NCBI RefSeq assembly: GCF_900110135.1
Contig: NZ_FOCO01000008.1
Coordinates: 1-64,000 of the forward strand
Length of the DNA: 64,000 nt
Origin: Pseudorhodobacter antarcticus
GTDB lineage: Bacteria; Pseudomonadota; Alphaproteobacteria; Rhodobacterales; Rhodobacteraceae
Reading direction: 5' to 3'
Shown: positions 1-8,088 of the stretch, piece after piece
Position numbering within the stretch: the first letter of the stretch is position 1
How the letters are laid out: each line of letters starts with the position of its first letter
The notes under the pieces: generated by a model
What the model was told of the DNA's origin: nothing
The model's database searches: none
Seen by the model: the letters and a program-made list of their open reading frames with translations, nothing else
Program-made: the position numbers and the translations under genes

Positions 1-244
1 CCTTGATGTAGGTTTCGTCCATGCGCCAAGATTCGGCGGTTGGTTTCTTGCGGGACTGCGCTTGTGCCGCCATCAGCGGCGCAAACTTAACCACCCAACG
101 GTTCAGCGTCCCATGATCAACATCAACGCCACGCTCCTCCATGATCTCCTCGAGATCGCGGTAGGAACCAGGGTAGCGCAGATAGAAGAAAACGGAATAC
201 AAGATCACTTCCTTTGGGAAATGTACGCCCTTGAAGTCAACCAT
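1..244 (-). CDS. IS6-family transposase, N-terminal part
   Basis: Transposase of the DDE type, which would move the IS by replicative cointegrate formation. The first 81 residues are readable from ATG at 244 to the window edge without a stop: it begins MVDFKGVHFPKEVILYSVFF, then YPGSYRDLEEIMEERGVDVD (helix-turn-helix region) and RWVVKFAPLM, and reaches WRMDETYIK, where the Asp is the first catalytic residue of the IS6 DDE triad. Family members are about 230-240 residues, so about one third is visible. There is no sign of damage in this part; whether the element is intact depends on sequence before base 1. Confidence 0.93.
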   Translation of the reverse strand, partial: MVDFKGVHFPKEVILYSVFFYLRYPGSYRDLEEIMEERGVDVDHGTLNRWVVKFAPLMAAQAQSRKKPTAESWRMDETYIK

Positions 245-319
245 CGCTCCGCCCCTCTCGTCCGCCACCTCTGCCACAAAATTACTGCCGCATCACGTGA
301 CCCGGCGAAAGTCAAAAAA

Positions 320-334
320 GTTTGCGACAGAACC
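320..334. repeat. Terminal inverted repeat of the IS6 element
   Basis: GTTTGCGACAGAACC. The reverse complement GGTTCTGTCGCAAAC agrees with the IS6-family end pattern GGNNCTGTTGCAAA except for one base. It marks the IS boundary at base 334. Confidence 0.8.
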
Positions 335-1148
335 CGAGATTGTGGCCCAAGTCTTGGACTATGCCTCATGGGTCCGCACTCTCACCACGCCCGAGATTTA
401 TGAGCGTGCCGAAAAGCATCTTGGTGCACGTCTGGTCACGGCATTTCGGGAACGGTTCGGCGAAGGCATTCCAGAGCGGTTGAACGCGACACATTCCATG
501 CTAATCGTCGCCAGCGAGCTTGACCCTGCTTCTAAACGCATTGTGGAATACCTGTCAGAAGAGCATGGTGTGGCGATCAACACGGTATTTTTTAATGTTT
601 TTGAGGCAGAAGGTCGCGAATGGTTGACTACAGATTTCCTGCTGGATCAAGACGCTGTGGAAGCACGTTCAGAACGCAAAGTGCGTGCGCCATGGTCTGG
701 TTATTATTTTGCAAATGCCGGATTGGGCGACCATCGTTCTTGGGCCGATATGCGTCGATATGGGTTCATTTCCGCAGGTGGTGGGGAGTTTTACACCAAA
801 CGGCTTCAACAGCTCAGCGTGGGTGATGAGGTGTTCGTCTATGACAAAGGCAATGGCTACATCGGATATGGTTGCGTTAGCAGCGAAGCGCAGCCCGCGT
901 CCGTCTTTATGACGCCTGACGGATTGTTGTTTGACCAACCGCTTGCCGAACCCCGTTTCAAACGTGTCGGGCAGCCGGAAGACCACGCCGAGCATGTGGT
1001 AGGAATTGAGTGGCGCAAGACAGTTGAGTCCGCCCATGCCAAGCGCTTCAAGGGTGCGTTTGCAAATCAGAACATCGTTTGCAAGCTGCGCGACGAGGCA
1101 ACGGTGGACTTCCTGATCGCAGAATTCGGCGTCGAAAAACGCGTATGA
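335..1148 (+). pseudogene. Nuclease-like protein with C-terminal EVE/PUA-like domain, 5' end removed by the IS
   Basis: An open frame runs from inside the IS (possible start at 231) to TGA at 1148, but only bases after 334 belong to the original gene. The native part begins EIVAQVLDYASWV, the region that in DUF91/NucS-like PD-(D/E)XK nucleases directly follows the catalytic E-x-K strand, so the nuclease core itself is missing. Further on come RLNATHSMLIVAS, then a C-terminal part with GYYFANAGLGDHRSWADMRR and LSVGDEVFVYDKGNGYIGYG, which resembles EVE/PUA-like modified-base or nucleotide-binding folds. About 271 native residues remain. A hybrid protein starting at 231 would carry about 35 IS-derived residues. 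Assignment to these superfamilies is by pattern only and is tentative. Confidence 0.6.
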
Positions 1149-1569
1149 GTTCTAAACTAGTCGCAAACTAACCGAGCAAGCGGACTGGTACCTATGCCCA
1201 AGAATTGGTGGGGATGATCCTCGCCTTTTTACTTTCTGCCGGCAAAATGTACAAATTCCTTATGAACATAACGCGGTGTTGCTGATACGGCCTGCGAAAT
1301 ATTATAGAAGCATCAGAGCGCATCTCCACGATCGCACAGCAGGCCAGTTGGTGGAGAGCGGCGCCCCAGTTACAGGAGGCGACTGTGCTATGCGATTTTA
1401 ATGCGCCCATCAGGATAGGACGGGACAACGAAATTTCAGCGCGGGCAGTTGAAAGGTACAAATCGACATGCGATTCAATGCAATCAAACGCCGTGAACCC
1501 GAACTTCCAAGCGTTTTTTCTTTGTGGGGTATGTTGTGGGGTTGGCTTCGCGATTCATGATTTTACTTA
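1149..1569. other. Gene-poor stretch next to the IS-disrupted gene
   Basis: About 420 bases with only short frames of no recognisable character on either strand (the longest are 61 to 89 residues, without ribosome-binding sites I trust). The local base composition is more AT-rich than the core genes nearby. No tRNA, IS end or clear terminator was seen. It is probably remnant DNA of the accessory region. Confidence 0.5.
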
Positions 1570-1707
1570 ATGAAAACAACATCCATTGGCGGAGAGCGTG
1601 GCCGCTACCTCGCCCTGCTGCTGCGCGCCTACCGCGACGGCATCCTGCGCCGCACCGATGTGACCCACGCGCAAGTGTTGGAATGGGCGCGGGGGCGGAA
1701 GCCCTAA
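1570..1707 (+). CDS. Possible 45-residue orphan protein or gene remnant
   Basis: ATG at 1570 to TAA at 1707 encodes a basic 45-residue peptide beginning MKTTSIGGERGRYLALLLRA and ending WARGRKP. Its codon use is GC-rich and orderly, unlike the flanking DNA, which suggests real or formerly real coding sequence. There is a stop codon shortly upstream in frame at 1558 and no good ribosome-binding site, so it may be the tail of a broken gene. It overlaps the 3' end of the convergent mrr-like gene by 4 bases. No family recognised. Confidence 0.35.
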   Translation: MKTTSIGGERGRYLALLLRAYRDGILRRTDVTHAQVLEWARGRKP

Positions 1708-2624
1708 GCCTCGCCGAAATAATCCTCATCAACCGACTTTATCACATATGTCGTGCGCGCCCGCACCCCGATGCCATATTTAATCATCAACCGCGCCAAT
1801 TCCTGCCCGTTGATCAACACCACCCGGTGCTGCACCTTGCCCAGAAAACCCCGCGCCTCGGCTGAAAAATCGGACGTGGTGACAAACACCCCCTTCGTCG
1901 CCCCCTCGCCGTTCAGCGACCCCACAAATTGCTGGATCGCCGGACGCGAGATTTTGTTTTCGGGGGCATAGCGTTTGGCCTGAATATACACCGCATCCAG
2001 CCCCAGCGCGTCTTCAAAAATAATCCCGTCAATCCCGCCATCGCCGCTGGCCTTGGTCATATGGCTGTTGGCCAAATCGCCCTTGCCATATCCCATCGCA
2101 CTCAACAGATCGAGGATAAGGCGCTCAAACCGGATGGGGTTCATGTCGTAAAGAATCGCCAGAAGGTCATCGCGCAGGGCGGATTGAAGGATTTTATCCG
2201 CCGCCTGCATCGCATCTTCCGGCGTCTGATCAACCGACAGCGCCGGCCCATCAGGGACGTATTCTTTTTCCTCAGCCTCTTTTTTATAAGCGAGCCGCCA
2301 GTCTGCAAAGGCATCAAACTGCTGCAAGGTTTTGTTATTCAATTCGGTCGGCTGTGTCGCCAGAAATTTGCGCCCCAAATCCGTGATCTCGTGCAAACCA
2401 GGCTTGGGCGAGGTTAACAGCCCCGCCTTGCCCATATAAGTCCGCGCCCAATTTGCGCGATTGCTGATCAACAATTGCCCACTCGGCAGTAATTCCGCTG
2501 CGTCTTCCTCGGATAGTTTGAAATGGGAAATCAAACCGGGGATGCAATCCGATACCCGCGTTTGCCCTTCATTGAACATCCGCAACAGCGGCAACATCAT
2601 CGTCTGATAATCAGGAGCCGCCAC
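1704..2624 (-). CDS. mrr: Mrr-family restriction endonuclease
   Basis: Mrr proteins cut DNA carrying modified bases (type IV restriction) and act in the cytoplasm. The 306 residues show an N-terminal winged-helix part (start MAAPDYQTMMLPLLR, as in family members) and a C-terminal Mrr catalytic domain from about residue 160: FERLILDLLSAMGYG, then GDGGIDG with Asp199, then YIQAKRY with Gln215 and Lys217, the PD-(D/E)XK-type D...QxK active site. The start is GTG at 2624; its G-rich leader lies in a short palindromic repeat. The gene stands alone beside the IS-disrupted nuclease gene, so this end of the window may be a small, decaying defence island. Catalytic residues look intact. Confidence 0.9.
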   Translation of the reverse strand: MAAPDYQTMMLPLLRMFNEGQTRVSDCIPGLISHFKLSEEDAAELLPSGQLLISNRANWARTYMGKAGLLTSPKPGLHEITDLGRKFLATQPTELNNKTLQQFDAFADWRLAYKKEAEEKEYVPDGPALSVDQTPEDAMQAADKILQSALRDDLLAILYDMNPIRFERLILDLLSAMGYGKGDLANSHMTKASGDGGIDGIIFEDALGLDAVYIQAKRYAPENKISRPAIQQFVGSLNGEGATKGVFVTTSDFSAEARGFLGKVQHRVVLINGQELARLMIKYGIGVRARTTYVIKSVDEDYFGEA

Positions 2625-2632
2625 AAAACCCC

Positions 2633-2653
2633 CGTAGGTCGGGGTTCACCCCG
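2633..2653 (+). repeat. Intergenic palindromic repeat, class A, copy 1
   Basis: Contains GTAGGTCGGGGTTCACCCCG with hairpin arms CGGGGT and ACCCCG. The same 21 bases occur in reverse orientation at 14433-14453. Here it lies 8 bases upstream of the mrr GTG start and, with the adjoining C-run, provides the G-rich sequence in the ribosome-binding position. The rest of the 2654-2771 gap up to the dxs stop codon shows nothing I can name. Confidence 0.75.
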
Positions 2654-2771
2654 CACCCCCAACCTGCAATTCAAACCTTAAAATTCGGTTAACAAAAATC
2701 ACCAAACCCTAATAAATCAACACCTTACCCGCCGCATCGCGCGCGATTTCGCACCCGCATCGCACCGCAAA

Positions 2772-4685
2772 TCACGCCCGCTTCGCCACGCTCGCAACCC
2801 CCAAAACCGCCAAAACCCGCGCTTCAATCTGGGCCGCATCCATGCCCGCCACCTCATACATCCGTTCCGGGCTGGCTTGGTCAATAAAGATATCCGGCAG
2901 CACCATCGACCGATATTTCAGGCCTGCGTCAAACACCCCTTCATCTGCCAACAATTGCGCCACGTGAGATCCGAAGCCCCCAACGGCCCCCTCCTCCACC
3001 GTCAGCAAAACCTCATGCCGGGCGGCCAGACCGAGGATCATATCCCGGTCCAAAGGCTTGGCAAATCGCGCGTCCGCGACCGTGGGGGTGATGCCCCGCG
3101 CGGCCAAACATTCGGCCGCTTTCATCACCTCCGCCAACCGCGTCCCGAAGGATAAAATCGCCACCCGCGCGCCCGCTTGCACAATGCGGCCCTTGCCAAT
3201 TTCAATCGGGATGCCCCGTTCCGGCAGTTCCACCCCCACGCCGTCGCCACGCGGAAACCGGAACGCAATCGGCCCCGTATCATGCGCCGCGGCGGTGGCC
3301 ACCATATGAACCAGCTCCGCCTCATCCGCCGCGGCCATCACCACGAAACCGGGCAAATTCGCCAAAAACGCCACATCAAACGCTCCCGCATGGGTCGCGC
3401 CATCCGCCCCCACCAGCCCCGCCCGATCAATCGCAAACCGCACGGGCAGGCGTTGAATGGCCACGTCATGCACCACCTGATCATATCCGCGCTGCAAAAA
3501 CGTGGAATAAAGGGTGCAAAACGGCTTCATTCCCCCTGCCGCCATGCCAGCCGAAAACGTCACCGCGTGCTGCTCCGCGATGCCCACATCAAAACACCGC
3601 CGGGGGAATCGTTCGGCAAAAAGGTTCAACCCGGTCCCGTCCGGCATCGCGGCTGTGACGGCCACGATTTTATCATCGCGGCTCGCCTGATCTATCAAGG
3701 CCTGCGCGAAAACTTTGGTATAGCTGGGCGCGTTGGAGGGCGTTTTTTTCTGCTCGCCTGTCAGCACATCAAATTTCGCGGTGGCGTGGCCTTTGTCGCG
3801 GGCCGCCTCGGCCGGCGCGTATCCCTTGCCCTTTTTGGTGATCACATGGATCAACATCGGCCCTATCGCGCGGTCGTGGACGGTGCGCAAAACGGGCAAC
3901 AGCTGGTCCAAATCATGCCCGTCGATGGGGCCGACATAGGAAAACCCCAACTCCTCAAACAACGTGCCGCCTATGGTCATGCCTTTCAGCATCTCTTTGG
4001 CCCGTCGCGCCCCTTCTTGGAAGGGCGGCGGCAGGAAACTGACAGCACCTTTGGCGACTGCTTTCAAATCCTGAAACGGCGCGCCAGTGTAAAGACGCGT
4101 CAGGTAGGACGACAGCGCGCCCGTGGGCGGCGCGATGGACATTTCATTGTCGTTCAAAATCACAAACAGGCGTTTTTTCAAATGGCCTGCGTTGTTCATC
4201 GCCTCAAACGCCATGCCCGCACTCATCGCGCCATCGCCGATCACCGCCACCGCATCACCGGGGTCACCACCCAGATCGGCCGCCACCGCAAAGCCCAAAG
4301 CGGCAGAGATGGAGGTGGAGCTGTGGGCCGCACCGAACGGGTCATAGGGGGATTCGCTGCGCTTGGTGAACCCTGAAAGCCCCCCTTCGGTCCGCAAGGT
4401 GCGGATACGGTCGCGCCGCCCGGTCAGGATTTTATGAGGGTAGCATTGGTGGCCCACGTCCCAGATAATCTTGTCGCGCGGCGCATCGAAAATCGCATGA
4501 AGCGCCACGGTCAGTTCCACCACGCCAAGGCCCGCGCCCAAATGGCCGCCCGTCACCGACACCGCCGAAATCGTTTCCGCGCGCAATTCATCCGCCACTT
4601 GGCGCAGCTGGCGGTCGGTCAGGGATTTCAGGTCGGACGGCAGGGTGACGCGGTCCAGCAGCGGGGTTTTGGGGCGGTCGGTCAT
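2772..4685 (-). CDS. dxs: 1-deoxy-D-xylulose-5-phosphate synthase
   Basis: Makes 1-deoxyxylulose 5-phosphate from pyruvate and glyceraldehyde 3-phosphate, using thiamine diphosphate; it is the entry step of the MEP isoprenoid pathway. The 637-residue length is normal. Visible features: the substrate His in [11 protein letters not shown] (His48), thiamine diphosphate motif [18 protein letters not shown] (from about residue 150), and the catalytic Glu in [17 protein letters not shown]. It is the last gene of a minus-strand run HDAC-xseB-ispA-dxs; only 6 bases separate it from ispA, so the two isoprenoid genes are surely cotranscribed. Confidence 0.98.
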   Translation of the reverse strand: MTDRPKTPLLDRVTLPSDLKSLTDRQLRQVADELRAETISAVSVTGGHLGAGLGVVELTVALHAIFDAPRDKIIWDVGHQCYPHKILTGRRDRIRTLRTEGGLSGFTKRSESPYDPFGAAHSSTSISAALGFAVAADLGGDPGDAVAVIGDGAMSAGMAFEAMNNAGHLKKRLFVILNDNEMSIAPPTGALSSYLTRLYTGAPFQDLKAVAKGAVSFLPPPFQEGARRAKEMLKGMTIGGTLFEELGFSYVGPIDGHDLDQLLPVLRTVHDRAIGPMLIHVITKKGKGYAPAEAARDKGHATAKFDVLTGEQKKTPSNAPSYTKVFAQALIDQASRDDKIVAVTAAMPDGTGLNLFAERFPRRCFDVGIAEQHAVTFSAGMAAGGMKPFCTLYSTFLQRGYDQVVHDVAIQRLPVRFAIDRAGLVGADGATHAGAFDVAFLANLPGFVVMAAADEAELVHMVATAAAHDTGPIAFRFPRGDGVGVELPERGIPIEIGKGRIVQAGARVAILSFGTRLAEVMKAAECLAARGITPTVADARFAKPLDRDMILGLAARHEVLLTVEEGAVGGFGSHVAQLLADEGVFDAGLKYRSMVLPDIFIDQASPERMYEVAGMDAAQIEARVLAVLGVASVAKRA

Positions 4686-4691
4686 GGTCTG

Positions 4692-5555
4692 TCAGCTTTC
4701 CCGCGCGATCACGAAACGTGCCGCAGCGATCATGTTATTTGCCCGCGCACCGTAAGGCGAAAGGGCGGTTTTGGCCTCATCAATCAAGGCGCTGGCCCGC
4801 GCGCGCGCGCCGTCCAGCCCCATCAGGGAAACAAAGGTGGCCTTGCCCGCCTGCGCATCCTTGCCCAGTCGTTTTCCAGCCTTGTCCGCGTTGCCCGTCA
4901 CATCCAAGATGTCATCCGCGATTTGAAAGGCAAGGCCCATCGCGGCGGCATAACGCCCCAAGGGGGCCGGGTCTGCGCCCGCCAAAACCGCGCCAGCGGT
5001 GGCTGACCATTCAAACAACGCGCCGGTTTTGCCAGCTTGCAGCCGGGTGATTTGGGGCAGGGTCAGAGGGGCGGTGGCGGTTTCGGCGGCGATGTCCAAC
5101 GCTTGGCCCAGCACCATGCCGCGCGCGCCCGCCGCCCGCGCCATGCCCGCGATCAGGGGCAGGCGGTGGGGGCCAAGGGCGGGGTCAGTCAGCAAATCAA
5201 AAGCAAGCGTTTGCAGCGCGTCCCCCGCCAGCACCGCCACGGCATCATCCCATTTGCGGTGCACGGTGGGCAGGCCGCGCCGCAAATCATCATTGTCCAT
5301 GCAAGGCAAATCATCATGCACCAGCGAATAAGCGTGCATCGCCTCAATCGCCGCTGCGGCCGCTATGGCGTTTCCAACGGCAATCCCGTGCAGGGCGGCG
5401 GATTCCAAAACGAAAAACCCGCGCAGGCCTTTGCCGCCCGCGCAGGCGTAGCGCATGGCGTGGATGACGGGTTCATCATCCAGATCGCGCATCGCCGCGT
5501 CCAGCCGAGCTTGCACCTGAACCGATGATGCGGCCAGCAGGGCAGGAAAGCTCAC
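4692..5555 (-). CDS. ispA: Farnesyl/geranyl diphosphate synthase (polyprenyl synthetase)
   Basis: Condenses isopentenyl diphosphate with allylic diphosphates to give C15/C20 precursors for quinones, carotenoids and undecaprenyl phosphate. The 287-residue all-helical protein shows the first Asp-rich motif DDLPCMDNDDLRRG, GKTGALFEWS, and the second Asp-rich motif FQIADDILD. One oddity: the usual GGKRLRP-type IPP-binding segment near residue 40 reads GGKGLRG, losing one basic residue and the proline, though Lys and the second Arg remain. It overlaps xseB by 4 bases (ATGA) and is followed by dxs. Confidence 0.95.
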   Translation of the reverse strand: MSFPALLAASSVQVQARLDAAMRDLDDEPVIHAMRYACAGGKGLRGFFVLESAALHGIAVGNAIAAAAAIEAMHAYSLVHDDLPCMDNDDLRRGLPTVHRKWDDAVAVLAGDALQTLAFDLLTDPALGPHRLPLIAGMARAAGARGMVLGQALDIAAETATAPLTLPQITRLQAGKTGALFEWSATAGAVLAGADPAPLGRYAAAMGLAFQIADDILDVTGNADKAGKRLGKDAQAGKATFVSLMGLDGARARASALIDEAKTALSPYGARANNMIAAARFVIARES

Positions 5556-5791
5556 ATCCCCTCCGCCGGGGTGGTGCCGATGGCTTGGCCATCCTTGGCG
5601 CGGATCATTTCGACCTTATCCTCCGCCTCTTTCAACTTGGCGGCGCAATGCGATTTCAGGGCCGCGCCGCGTTCATAAAGGGCAATCGACGCCTCCAGCG
5701 GCACCTCGCCACGCTCCAGTGAGGTGACGACGTGTTCAAGCGCGCCCATCGCCTCTTCAAAGCTCATCTCTGCCACGGGTTTATCGGTCAT
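5552..5791 (-). CDS. xseB: Exodeoxyribonuclease VII small subunit
   Basis: Small subunit of exonuclease VII, which with XseA degrades single-stranded DNA to oligonucleotides. The 79-residue protein has the characteristic start MSFEEAMGALEHVVTSLERG, followed by VPLEASIALYERGAALKSHC, two helices that form a coiled coil. It overlaps ispA by 4 bases and the deacetylase-family gene by 11 bases. xseB directly upstream of ispA and dxs is a widespread arrangement. xseA is not in the window. Confidence 0.95.
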   Translation of the reverse strand: MTDKPVAEMSFEEAMGALEHVVTSLERGEVPLEASIALYERGAALKSHCAAKLKEAEDKVEMIRAKDGQAIGTTPAEGM

Positions 5792-6713
5792 GTCCGCGTT
5801 CCTTCAATACTGCCACATGTGCGGCGGTGGATGCCGCCAGTGCTGCCAGATCATAACCGCCCTCCAGCGCCGATACCACCCGCCCCGCGCAATGGGCATC
5901 GGCCAGATCGCAAATCCGGTGCGTCAGCCAGGCGAAATCATCGGTTGACCAGTTCAGATTTGCCAGCGGGTCGTCGCGGTGGGCATCAAAGCCAGCGGAG
6001 ATCAGAATCAATTCGGGTTTGAACGCGTCGATTTGGGGCAGGATATGGGCAGTATAGGCCGCGCGCATATCGGTGCCGGTGCTGTGAGGGCGCAGGGGCA
6101 GGTTGATGATTTGGCGGTGCCCGCCTGTTTCATGCGCCGCACCTGTGCCGGGGTAGAGGGGCATTTGGTGGGAGGAGGCGAATAGGATGCGCGGTTCATT
6201 CCACAAAAGGTCTTGAGTGCCGTTGCCGTGGTGCACGTCGAAATCCACAATCGCCACGCGCGACAGGTGGTGATGGTCCAGCGCGTGTTTGGCGGCGATG
6301 GCCACGTTTCCAAACAGGCAAAACCCCATCGCGGTGTCCGTTTCGGCGTGGTGGCCGGGGGGACGGGTCGCGATAAAGGCGTTGGTGGCGGTGCCTGCCA
6401 GCACCATGTCCACGGCGGCGCAAACTGCCCCCACCCCACGCAGGGCGGCGGTTTGGCTGCCGGGGGCAAGGTAGGTGTCGCCGTCAATTTGTGCCCAACC
6501 TTTGGCCGGAATGGCGGCGCGGATGCGGGCAAGGTAGGCGGGGGGGTGGCAGCGCAGAATGGCGGCATCGGTGCCCATTGGCGCGTCCATCCGCAGCAAA
6601 TCCATCCCCGTAAGGGCTGTTTGCACCGCCGCCAGACGTGCGGCCTGTTCGGGGTGGCCGGGCGGTTCGGCGTGCAGATCGCAATCGGGGTGGGTGAACA
6701 GTGCTGTGGTCAT
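5781..6713 (-). CDS. Histone deacetylase/acetoin-utilization family amidohydrolase
   Basis: Zn-dependent amidohydrolase of the arginase/deacetylase fold; bacterial relatives act on acetylated polyamines, lysines or other amides. The 310 residues carry the full active site: RPPGHHA (about residue 118), VDFDVHHGNGTQ, SAGFDAHRDDP and EGGYD. The substrate cannot be deduced. It sits at the 5' side of the xseB-ispA-dxs run, overlapping xseB by 11 bases, and starts 11 bases after petR stops, so it may be cotranscribed with the regulators. Confidence 0.92.
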   Translation of the reverse strand: MTTALFTHPDCDLHAEPPGHPEQAARLAAVQTALTGMDLLRMDAPMGTDAAILRCHPPAYLARIRAAIPAKGWAQIDGDTYLAPGSQTAALRGVGAVCAAVDMVLAGTATNAFIATRPPGHHAETDTAMGFCLFGNVAIAAKHALDHHHLSRVAIVDFDVHHGNGTQDLLWNEPRILFASSHQMPLYPGTGAAHETGGHRQIINLPLRPHSTGTDMRAAYTAHILPQIDAFKPELILISAGFDAHRDDPLANLNWSTDDFAWLTHRICDLADAHCAGRVVSALEGGYDLAALAASTAAHVAVLKERGHDR

Positions 6714-6724
6714 GGTTGCGCGGG

Positions 6725-7438
6725 TCAGTCGGGGGCAAGCATGTAGCCGGACCCGCGCACGGTTTGCAAATAGCGCGGCTGTTTGGGGTCATGTTCGATT
6801 TTGCGGCGCAGACGGGTGATTTGCACATCCACCGCACGCTCTTGGCCCGTTTTTTCCTCGGCCGAGGCATCCCGCCCTAAATCGCCCGCAAGGGTTTCGC
6901 GGCTGATGGGGTTGCCGGGTTGGGCGGCGAAAATGCGCATCAATTGCGCCTCGGTCGCGGTCAGGCGCACGGGGTCGGTGCCGTGCCACAATTCACCCCG
7001 GTCAATGTCATAGCGAACGGGGCCAAGGTGCAGCACTTTTGGTCCCGCCTCGGTCTGGGCCTGTGGGACACGGCGCAGAATGGCGTTGATGCGCAGCAAC
7101 AGCTCCTTGGGTTCAAAAGGTTTGACAAGGTAATCATCGGCCCCCGCCTCCAACCCCTCAATCCTACTCGATGTCTCGCCCCGCGCGGTCAAAAGCAAAA
7201 TGGGCACTGACAGCCGTTCGCGCAATTCGCGGGTTAACGCGATACCGTCGACGCCGGGCATCATCACATCCAACACGATCATATCAAATTCAAGGCCGCC
7301 CAGCAGCCTGCGCGCTTGCGCCCCATCGCGGGCAATGGTGACCAAAAACCCGTTGCGCATCAGGAATTTTTGCAACAATCCGCGGATGCGTTCATCGTCG
7401 TCCACCACCAGCAGGTGCGCTTGTGCGTCGGGGATCAT
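6725..7438 (-). CDS. petR: OmpR-type response regulator, PetR-like
   Basis: Cytoplasmic two-component transcription factor of 237 residues. The receiver domain has the acidic pocket DDDE (13-16), phospho-acceptor Asp57 in IVLDVMMPG and Lys in YLVKPFEP; the C-terminal winged helix ends RLRRKIEHDPKQPRYLQTVRGSGYM. No sensor kinase is adjacent. Its ATG overlaps the stop of the MarR-type gene by 4 bases. This MarR/OmpR pairing and the protein length fit petP-petR of Rhodobacter capsulatus, described there as needed for growth; the symbol rests on this context. Confidence 0.88.
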   Translation of the reverse strand: MIPDAQAHLLVVDDDERIRGLLQKFLMRNGFLVTIARDGAQARRLLGGLEFDMIVLDVMMPGVDGIALTRELRERLSVPILLLTARGETSSRIEGLEAGADDYLVKPFEPKELLLRINAILRRVPQAQTEAGPKVLHLGPVRYDIDRGELWHGTDPVRLTATEAQLMRIFAAQPGNPISRETLAGDLGRDASAEEKTGQERAVDVQITRLRRKIEHDPKQPRYLQTVRGSGYMLAPD

Positions 7439-7932
7439 ATGCTCGTCTCCTTCAGGCTTTGGTATTGCCGCCGCGCGCCGTCGTCCATCATCGCCTCTAG
7501 CACTTGGCGAAACCCTTGCACCGCACCCGGCCCTGCGGCGCGGTAGGCGGCGCGCATGCGGGCGCGTTGGGCGTCAGACAGGCTGCGTTCCAATTCCGCG
7601 CCCTTTTTGGTCAGATGCAAGTGGCGTTCGCGTTTGTCGGCCTGACCCACCCGGCTTTCGACCAAACCATCCGCGATCAAACTGCGCAGCACGCGGTTCA
7701 GCGATTGTTTGGTGACGCCCAGAACGGCCAGCAGGTTGTTGACGGTGGTGGCAGGACTGCGGTGGATGAAATGCAGCGCGCGGTGGTGCGCGCGGCCATA
7801 ATCCATGCCGCCCAAAATCCGGTCCGGGTCGGCGGTAAAGCCGCGATAGGCGAAAAACATCGCCTCAATCCCTTTGCGGACCTGATCATCGGTCAGAAAC
7901 AGCAGGGTTTCGCCCGTTTTCGATTGATCCAT
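7435..7932 (-). CDS. petP: MarR-family transcriptional regulator, PetP-like
   Basis: A 165-residue winged-helix regulator. Residues about 38-115 hold the MarR DNA-binding domain: ALHFIHRSPATTVNNLLAVL, GVTKQSLNRVLRSLIADGLV and the wing QADKRERHLHLTKKG. The start is the ATG at 7932 (MDQSKTGE), which has GGAGG 9 bases upstream; a longer open frame reaching 8253 runs into the divergent ilvE gene and is not used. It is cotranscribed with petR. MarR proteins often bind palindromes in their own promoter, and a candidate lies at 7981-7993. Confidence 0.88.
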   Translation of the reverse strand: MDQSKTGETLLFLTDDQVRKGIEAMFFAYRGFTADPDRILGGMDYGRAHHRALHFIHRSPATTVNNLLAVLGVTKQSLNRVLRSLIADGLVESRVGQADKRERHLHLTKKGAELERSLSDAQRARMRAAYRAAGPGAVQGFRQVLEAMMDDGARRQYQSLKETSI

Positions 7933-7980
7933 CCTGCCGCCTCCATTTCCCGCGCCTGACTGGTTTATGTCAGCCTTGTT

Positions 7981-7993
7981 GACTTTCCAAGTC
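7981..7993. promoter_or_regulatory. Palindrome in the petP/ilvE divergent promoter region
   Basis: GACTTTCCAAGTC, a perfect 5-bp inverted repeat with a 3-base centre, about 50 bases upstream of petP and about 95 upstream of ilvE. It could be an operator for the MarR-type protein. A single short palindrome is weak evidence. Confidence 0.3.
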
Positions 7994-8088
7994 TTGACTG
8001 TTAGCGAAATCGAGATTTTGCGCAACTTTATGTCCGCATCGGCCCTAATTTGCGCAATATATGAAAAATGATTGGGAAAGGGTGCCAC

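Larger units (their letters stand above)
1..334 (-). mobile_element. IS6-family insertion sequence, right end only (cut by window edge)
   Basis: The first 334 bases are one end of an IS6-family element. They contain the start of a minus-strand transposase gene (ATG at 244) and, 76 bases outside it, a terminal inverted repeat at 320-334 whose inner sequence, read outward-in as GGTTCTGTCGCAAA, matches the IS6-family end pattern (GGNNCTGTTGCAAA type). The element continues past base 1. The bases directly after 334 continue an unrelated plus-strand coding frame, so the insertion lies inside a gene. IS6 elements normally make an 8-bp target duplication; the other end is outside the window, so this cannot be checked here. 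Confidence 0.88.

Noticed and set aside
231-334. Native start of the nuclease-like gene at ATG 231
   Set aside because: This ATG and the next 100 bases belong to the IS6 end, shown by the inverted repeat at 320-334.
1149-1569. tRNA gene as IS or island integration site
   Set aside because: No T-loop GGTTCRA-type sequence or cloverleaf pairing was found here or in the other intergenic gaps.
3177-4376. 399-residue open frame antisense to dxs
   Set aside because: The opposite strand encodes a complete Dxs; this frame is a His/Arg-rich shadow with no domain pattern.
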